From assembly GCF_009857135.1 (NCBI RefSeq), contig NZ_CP047318.1:2108001-2172000 (forward strand): 64,000 nt of DNA, written 5' to 3'. This document shows, one piece after another, positions 58,808 to 64,000 of the stretch. The position numbers and the translations under genes were made by a program. Source of the stretch: Streptomyces sp. HM190 (lineage in GTDB: Bacteria > Actinomycetota > Actinomycetes > Streptomycetales > Streptomycetaceae). Under the pieces are notes generated by a model. That model had not been told where the DNA came from. It saw only the letters and a program-made list of their open reading frames with translations, and ran no database searches. The number at the start of each line of letters is the position of its first letter. Position 1 is the stretch's first letter.

Positions 58808-59137
58808 GGCCGCGGCCCCTTCACATATTGTGATCTTGCACGCGAATCGTGCTGGGACGATAAAACGGCCAGAGTCGCGCGGCAACGGGGCACACCACCC
58901 ATTCCGGTCACCGCGCGACCGTCGCACGGCGAGCCTGCAAGCGTTGTGCCCAGCTCCCCGCCGGGTATTCCGTCCCGTCGCGGGTCCCGGGTTCCGGACG
59001 GCCGGGCCGCTCCATTCGGGTCACCCCGCAGGTCACCGCACCGTCCGCCCGCCGAGCACGCCGAGCCCGCCGAAGGCCCCCGCCGGCCCCGCCTCGGGCG
59101 CCACGGAAACCGGTCGGCCGCTGTCCGCCCGGCGCCG
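58808..59137. other. Divergent region between the DksA-like gene and the ileS leader
   Basis: 330 bp without a gene. Near 58830-58850 the minus strand reads GCACGATTCGCGTGC, a 5-bp inverted repeat about 25 bp before the DksA-like start. Nothing else stands out. Confidence 0.45.
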
Positions 59138-59143
59138 TACACT
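59138..59143 (+). promoter_or_regulatory. -10-like element for the ileS leader
   Basis: TACACT matches TANNNT and would place the transcript start near 59150, at the beginning of the T-box leader. No good -35 hexamer was seen. Confidence 0.45.
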
Positions 59144-59149
59144 GGGCCC

Positions 59150-59455
59150 AGCGAAAAGCGTGGATGGGGACGAGTAGCGCCGTACGCAGCCAAGAGCGAC
59201 CCGGGGACGGTGGAAGCCCGGGGGCGAGCGCGACGCGAAGATCACCCCGGAGCCGCCGGAAGAACGCCGAGACCTTCGGGGCACGGCCAGTAGACCCGGC
59301 ATCGCGACCTCAATGAGGGGGTTCGTCACGGCGTACGACGCGACGACGGGCCAAGGAGGGTGGTACCGCGGGAGCGCGCCGCACACGGCGTACGCAGGAT
59401 GAAGGCTCTCGTCCCTCCGACGGAAGGCAGCAAGTCCGTTGGAGGAAGCTCGCTC
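59150..59455 (+). ncRNA. Isoleucine T-box leader with translational control
   Basis: The T-box sequence AGGGTGGTACCGCGG is at 59354-59368. Upstream, AGTA (59173-59176) and GAAGATCACC give a specifier loop with an ATC (Ile) codon at 59241-59243, inside a stem closed by GGGG (59166-59169) and CCCC (59245-59248). Downstream, CCTCCGACGG (59414-59423) pairs with CCGTTGGAGG (59436-59445), which covers the ribosome site. Uncharged tRNA-Ile would free the site. Actinobacterial ileS T-boxes of this short stem I translational type are known. Confidence 0.88.
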
Positions 59456-62400
59456 ATGACAGAGCCGACATACCGCCAGGTGCCCGCCCAGGTCGACCTG
59501 CCCGCGCTCGAGCACGCGGTGCTCGACTTCTGGCGCGAGCAGAAGATCTTCGCCAAGACCCTGGAGCAGTCCGAGGGGCGCCCCGAATGGGTGTTCTACG
59601 AGGGCCCGCCCACCGCCAACGGCATGCCGGGCGCCCACCACATCGAGGCCCGCGTCTTCAAGGACGTCTTCCCCCGCTTCCGCACCATGCGCGGCTACCA
59701 CGTGGCCCGCAAGGCAGGCTGGGACTGCCACGGCCTGCCGGTGGAGCTCGCGGTCGAGAAGGAGCTCGGCTTCAACGGCAAGAAGGACATCGAGGCGTAC
59801 GGCATCGCCGAGTTCAACGCCAAGTGCCGTGAGTCCGTGCTCCGCCACACCGACGCGTTCTCCGACCTGACGACCCGCATGGGCTACTGGGTCGACCTCG
59901 ACGACGCGTACGTGACCATGGAGCCCGAGTACATCGAGTCCGTCTGGTGGTCGCTGAAGGAGATCTTCAACAAGGGCCTGCTGGTCCAGGACCACCGCGT
60001 GGCCCCCTGGTGCCCCCGCTGCGGCACCGGCCTGTCGGACCACGAGCTGGCGCAGGGCTACGAGACGGTCGTCGACCCCTCGGTGTACGTCCGTTTCCCG
60101 CTCACCTCCGGTCCGCTCGCGGGCGAGGCCGCGCTCCTGGTGTGGACGACCACGCCGTGGACGCTGGTGTCCAACACCGCGGTCGCCGCCCACCCCGAGG
60201 TCACCTACGTGGTCGCCACGGACGGCACCGAGAAGCTCGTCGTCGCCGAGCCGCTCGTCGCCAAGGCGCTCGGCGAGGGCTGGGAGACCACCGGCCAGTC
60301 CTTCACCGGCGCCGAGATGGAGCGCTGGACCTATCAACGACCCTTCGAGCTCGTGGAGTTCCCCGAGCCCGCCCATTTCGTGGTGAACGCCGAGTACGTG
60401 ACCACCGAGGACGGCACGGGTCTGGTCCACCAGTCCCCCGCCTTCGGTGAGGACGACCTCAAGGTGTGCCGGGCGTACGGCCTGCCGGTGATCAACCCGG
60501 TCCGCCCGGACGGCACGTTCGAGGAGGACGTCCCGCTGGTCGGCGGCGTCTTCTTCAAGAAGGCGGACGAAAAGCTCACCGAGGACCTCCAGACCCGGGG
60601 CCTGCTGTTCAAGCACATCCCGTACGAGCACAGCTACCCGCACTGCTGGCGCTGCCACACCGCGCTCCTCTACTACGCGCAGCCGTCCTGGTACATCCGC
60701 ACCACCGCCGTCAAGGACCGCCTCCTCCAGGAGAACGAGAAGACCAACTGGTTCCCCGACACGGTCAAGCACGGCCGCTTCGGCGACTGGCTGAACAACA
60801 ACATCGACTGGGCGCTGTCCCGCAACCGCTACTGGGGCACCCCGCTGCCGATCTGGCGCTGCGAGGAGGGCCACCTCACCTGCGTGGGCTCCCGCGAGGA
60901 GCTGACCCGGCTCTCCGGCACCGACCAGTCGGAGCTGGACCCGCACCGCCCGTACATCGACGCGGTCACCTTCCCGTGCCCCGAAGGCGGCTGCGCCGCC
61001 ACCGCCACACGCGTCCCGGAGGTCATCGACGCCTGGTACGACTCGGGCTCGATGCCGTTCGCGCAGTGGGGCTACCCGTACAAGAACAAGGAACTCTTCG
61101 AGAGCCGCTACCCCGCCCAGTTCATCAGCGAGGCCATCGACCAGACCCGCGGCTGGTTCTACACGCTGATGGCCGTCGGCACCCTGGTCTTCGACAAGTC
61201 GTCGTACGAGAACGTCGTCTGCCTCGGCCACATCCTCGCCGAGGACGGCCGCAAGATGTCCAAGCACCTCGGCAACATCCTGCAGCCCATCCCGCTCATG
61301 GACCAGCACGGCGCCGACGCGGTCCGCTGGTTCATGGCGGCCGGCGGCTCCCCCTGGGCGGCCCGCCGCGTCGGCCACGGCACGATCCAGGAGGTCGTGC
61401 GCAAGACCCTCCTGACGTACTGGAACACGGTCGCCTTCCAGGCCCTGTACGCCCGCACGTCGAACTGGGCGCCGTCCGCGGCGGACCCGGCCCCCGCCGA
61501 CCGCCCCGTGCTGGACCGCTGGCTGCTGAGCGAACTGCACGCCCTGGTCGACCAGGTGACGCAGTCGCTGGAGGCGTACGACACCCAGCGCGCCGGCAAG
61601 CTGCTCTCCGCGTTCGTGGACGACCTGTCCAACTGGTACGTCCGCCGCTCCCGCCGCCGCTTCTGGCAGGGCGACAAGGCCGCGCTGCGCACCCTGCACG
61701 AGGTCGTCGAGACGGTCACCAAGCTGATGGCCCCGCTGACCCCGTTCATCACCGAGCGGGTCTGGCAGGACCTGATCGTGCCGGTGTCCCCGGGCGCCCC
61801 GGAGTCCGTGCACCTGGCGTCCTGGCCGGAGGCGGACCTCACCGCCATCGACCCGGAGCTGTCGAAGCAGATGGTGCTCGTCCGCCGCCTCGTGGAGCTG
61901 GGCCGCGCCACGCGCGCGGAGTCGGGCGTCAAGACCCGACAGCCGCTGTCCCGCGCCCTGGTGGCCGCCACCGGGTTCGGCGCCCTGGACCCCGAGCTGC
62001 ACACCCAGATCACCGAGGAGCTGAACGTGAGCTCCCTCGCCTCGCTGAGCGAGGTCGGAGGCAGCCTGGTGGACACCACCGCCAAGGCGAACTTCCGCGC
62101 CCTCGGCAAGCGGTTCGGCAAGCGCGTCCAGGACGTGGCCAAGGCCGTGGCGAACGCGGACGCCGCCGCCCTCTCCCTCGCCCTGCGCGAGGGCACGGCG
62201 TCGGTGGAGGTCGACGGTGAGACGATCACCCTGGCGCAGGACGAGGTGATCATCACGGAGACCCCCCGCGAGGGCTGGTCGGTCGCCTCCGACTCGGGTG
62301 CGACGGTGGCCCTGGACCTGGAGATCACGGAGGAGCTCCGCCGGGCGGGCCTCGCCCGCGACGCGATCCGCCTGATCCAGGAGGCTCGTAAGAACAGCGG

Positions 62401-62599
62401 CCTCGACGTGGCCGACCGCATCGCGCTGCGCTGGACCGCGACCGACGAGGCGGTGGTCGACGCGCTCACCGAGCACGCCGGGCTGATCGCCGACGAGGTC
62501 CTCGCGACGGACTTCGCCACCGGGGACGCCGACGACACCTACGGCACCCCGTTCACGGACGAGGCCCTCACCCTTACGTTCCGCCTCCGCAAGGCGTGA
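59456..62599 (+). CDS. ileS: Isoleucyl-tRNA synthetase
   Basis: 1047 residues from the ATG at 59456 with GGAGGAAG. Class I motifs are GPPTANGMPGAHHIEA (HIGH-like, about 47-62) and GRKMSKHLGN (KMSKS). An editing domain (TTTPWTLVSNTAVA and GTGLVHQSPAFGEDD) lies between. The form of HIGH and the length resemble the eukaryote-like type 2 IleRS, a group often tolerant to mupirocin; that is inference. It charges tRNA-Ile. Expression is controlled by the leader upstream. Confidence 0.96.
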   Translation: MTEPTYRQVPAQVDLPALEHAVLDFWREQKIFAKTLEQSEGRPEWVFYEGPPTANGMPGAHHIEARVFKDVFPRFRTMRGYHVARKAGWDCHGLPVELAVEKELGFNGKKDIEAYGIAEFNAKCRESVLRHTDAFSDLTTRMGYWVDLDDAYVTMEPEYIESVWWSLKEIFNKGLLVQDHRVAPWCPRCGTGLSDHELAQGYETVVDPSVYVRFPLTSGPLAGEAALLVWTTTPWTLVSNTAVAAHPEVTYVVATDGTEKLVVAEPLVAKALGEGWETTGQSFTGAEMERWTYQRPFELVEFPEPAHFVVNAEYVTTEDGTGLVHQSPAFGEDDLKVCRAYGLPVINPVRPDGTFEEDVPLVGGVFFKKADEKLTEDLQTRGLLFKHIPYEHSYPHCWRCHTALLYYAQPSWYIRTTAVKDRLLQENEKTNWFPDTVKHGRFGDWLNNNIDWALSRNRYWGTPLPIWRCEEGHLTCVGSREELTRLSGTDQSELDPHRPYIDAVTFPCPEGGCAATATRVPEVIDAWYDSGSMPFAQWGYPYKNKELFESRYPAQFISEAIDQTRGWFYTLMAVGTLVFDKSSYENVVCLGHILAEDGRKMSKHLGNILQPIPLMDQHGADAVRWFMAAGGSPWAARRVGHGTIQEVVRKTLLTYWNTVAFQALYARTSNWAPSAADPAPADRPVLDRWLLSELHALVDQVTQSLEAYDTQRAGKLLSAFVDDLSNWYVRRSRRRFWQGDKAALRTLHEVVETVTKLMAPLTPFITERVWQDLIVPVSPGAPESVHLASWPEADLTAIDPELSKQMVLVRRLVELGRATRAESGVKTRQPLSRALVAATGFGALDPELHTQITEELNVSSLASLSEVGGSLVDTTAKANFRALGKRFGKRVQDVAKAVANADAAALSLALREGTASVEVDGETITLAQDEVIITETPREGWSVASDSGATVALDLEITEELRRAGLARDAIRLIQEARKNSGLDVADRIALRWTATDEAVVDALTEHAGLIADEVLATDFATGDADDTYGTPFTDEALTLTFRLRKA

Positions 62600-62665
62600 C
62601 GCCGCCCCGCTGAAGGCGGCTCGGAGCAGACCGCTCCGCGCCGCGCCGCTCCACCGAGCAGGACC

Positions 62666-62707
62666 GAAGGCCCGGTGACACCGCACGGACGGTGTCGCCG
62701 GGCCTTC
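62666..62707 (+). terminator. Terminator after ileS
   Basis: GAAGGCCCGGTGACACCG pairs with CGGTGTCGCCGGGCCTTC (one G-T wobble) around CACGGA, 66 bp past the ileS stop. Confidence 0.9.
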
Positions 62708-62789
62708 CCGCGTGGAGTGCGCAGCGCGCGGGACATCCGGCCCATCCGCGAACAAACGCCCTATAACCCCCCGAACGCGCGTAGCACAA

Positions 62790-62828
62790 GGGCGGGGCCC
62801 CGGACCGAAGTGATCCGGGGCCCCGCCC
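62790..62828 (-). terminator. Terminator after divIVA
   Basis: GGGCGGGGCCCCGGA pairs perfectly with TCCGGGGCCCCGCCC around CCGAAGTGA, 36 bp past the divIVA stop on the minus strand. Confidence 0.9.
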
Positions 62829-62864
62829 TGAATGCCGTCGACGCCTATGGCGTGCCGGTGATGA

Positions 62865-64000
62865 TCAGTTGTCGTCCTCGTCGATGAGGAACCCGCGCAT
62901 CGGCGAGGGGGCCTGCCCCATCGGCGACGGACCCTGCGGCCGGACCGGAGCCATCGGCTGGGTCATGGCCGGGGACATCTGCTGCTGACCGCCGTAGGAG
63001 GGCGCAGCCGGCGCCGGGGCGCCACCCATGCCCTGACCGCCGTACGACGGCGCGCTCGCACCGGCCGGCGCCATGGACGGCGACGGGGACGGCGGCAGCG
63101 ACGCGGTCGCCGGGGTGCGCGGCGGGGCCAGCGAGTCGTCCGCCTGGGTCTCCAGCTGACGCAGCTGCGACTCCAGGTAGGACTTCAGCCGCGTGCGGTA
63201 CTCGCGCTCGAAGCCGCGCAGGTCCTCGACCTTGCGCTCCAGCGTGGCGCGGGCCGACTCCAGCGAGCCCATCGCGACGCGGTGCTTCTCCTGCGCGTCC
63301 CGCTCCAGTGCGTCGGCCTTGGCGCGGGCATCCCGCTCCAGACCCTCGGCGCGGCTGCGGGCCTCACCGACGATCTTGTTGGCCTCGGAACGGGCCTCGG
63401 CGATCGCCTGGTCGGCGGTCTGCTGGGCCAGCGAGAGCACACGCGCGGCACTGTCGCCGCCCGGGCCCTGACCGGGGCCGCCCATGGGACCACCCATGGG
63501 GCCGCCCATCGGGCCACCCATCTGCTGCATGGGCGGCTGGCCGCCCATCGGGCCCTGCCCCATCTGGGGCTGACCCATCTGGCCCTGGCCCATGGGGCCT
63601 TGGCCCATCGGCCCCTGACCCATCGGTCCGGGACCCTGCTGACCCTGGCCACCGGGGCCGGCGGGCAGCTGCGGCGCACCGCTCGGCAGCTGGGGCGGGC
63701 CACCCATGGGGCCCCCCATCTGCTGCGGCGGGCCCGATATCCCGGCGGGTACGGGAGCGCCGGGACCCCGCATGCCCTGCTGCTGCATGCCACCCTGCTG
63801 CATGCCACCTTGCTGCATACCGCCCTGCTGCATGCCACCCTGCTGCTGGTCCTGCGGCTCGGGGGGCTTGCGCATGTTCTGCTGATTCTGGGCAGCAGCG
63901 CGCGTGGCCGCGGCGAGTTTGGCGCGCAGGTCCTCGTTCTCACGAAGCAAGCGCGTCAGTTCGGCTTCGACCTCATCGAGGAAGGCATCGACCTCGTCCT
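62865..64000 (-). CDS. divIVA: DivIVA polar growth protein (5' end outside the window)
   Basis: The frame is open to the window edge; 378 residues are visible. The first visible part, EVDAFLDEVEAELTRLLREN, is the conserved DivIVA coiled-coil start. A disordered middle follows with QQGGM repeats (63777-63838) and MGQGP/GGPM repeats, then a long coiled coil (about 190-260: ADQAIAEARSEANKIVGEAR). The C-terminal ~90 residues are Pro/Ala/Ser/Met-rich. In Streptomyces DivIVA marks hyphal tips and is essential. The end IDEDDN is acidic. Confidence 0.93.
   Translation of the reverse strand, partial: DEVDAFLDEVEAELTRLLRENEDLRAKLAAATRAAAQNQQNMRKPPEPQDQQQGGMQQGGMQQGGMQQGGMQQQGMRGPGAPVPAGISGPPQQMGGPMGGPPQLPSGAPQLPAGPGGQGQQGPGPMGQGPMGQGPMGQGQMGQPQMGQGPMGGQPPMQQMGGPMGGPMGGPMGGPGQGPGGDSAARVLSLAQQTADQAIAEARSEANKIVGEARSRAEGLERDARAKADALERDAQEKHRVAMGSLESARATLERKVEDLRGFEREYRTRLKSYLESQLRQLETQADDSLAPPRTPATASLPPSPSPSMAPAGASAPSYGGQGMGGAPAPAAPSYGGQQQMSPAMTQPMAPVRPQGPSPMGQAPSPMRGFLIDEDDN

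Noticed and set aside
59033..62755. A minus-strand open frame of 1240 codons opposite ileS
   Set aside because: It is the antisense shadow of ileS; the T-box leader and IleRS motifs fix the coding strand.
62865..64000. An interpretation of the MQQGGM-rich region as a collagen-like surface protein
   Set aside because: The N-terminal coiled coil and the position next to ileS identify DivIVA; the repeats are its disordered linker.

Overview
This window is a stretch of a high-GC actinobacterial chromosome, almost certainly Streptomyces. The evidence is GC-rich codon use throughout, frequent GTG starts, and neighbour sets typical of that genus: gltBD, a trp cluster that includes the tiny trpM, a his operon carrying the bifunctional priA, and lspA-traR/dksA-ileS-divIVA. 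No phage, insertion sequence, CRISPR array, rRNA or tRNA gene was seen. Products are named by family recognition from translated sequence; no database search was run.

Layout. 1-7559: the end of a rhomboid protease gene, then gltD and gltB (glutamate synthase) on the minus strand behind a GlnR-like box, then a VIT-type transporter. 8081-15125: a plus-strand, translationally coupled six-gene operon behind five tandem 10-bp repeats. It encodes four divergent ADP-ribosylglycohydrolase-family proteins, a CaiB-type CoA transferase and a CitE/HpcH-type lyase. This is the least understood block and the best candidate for an undescribed system. 15230-24655 (minus): lgt, a DsbA-like thioredoxin, trpA, trpB, trpM, trpC, three small membrane proteins, trpE and hisI. 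24883-27550: a DinB-like protein, then an ArsR-MFS pair behind a perfect 24-bp inverted repeat, placed between the two his segments. 27609-33489 (minus): hisD-hisC-hisB-small membrane protein-hisH-priA-ridA-hisF, with 4-bp overlaps at most junctions. PriA serves both the histidine and the tryptophan pathways, which explains the interleaving.

33672-42358: a membrane-anchored repeat protein, a TPR-like protein, a Lon N-domain protein, YbaK deacylase, a DUF2567 protein, an ABC exporter, a NYN-domain RNase-like protein and a 54-residue basic protein. 42464-49243: dnaE (minus) and, divergently, a DUF2252 protein, a membrane protein and a second DsbA-like protein. 49633-55308: Tat-exported PhoD phosphatase, a dienelactone hydrolase-like protein, an MscS channel, a frameshifted SDR remnant and a Na+/H+ antiporter. 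55475-64000: GNAT, rluD, lspA and an unusual DksA/TraR protein with a histone-H1-like tail, then ileS behind an isoleucine T-box leader whose downstream hairpin covers the ribosome binding site, and the 5'-incomplete divIVA.

Regulatory DNA read directly includes several strong bidirectional terminators, the ileS T-box, the ArsR operator-like repeat, the GlnR-like box and the decamer array. Start sites were chosen from ribosome binding sites, stop/start overlaps and family lengths. Most genes are firm; the roles of the glycohydrolase operon and of several membrane proteins are open.
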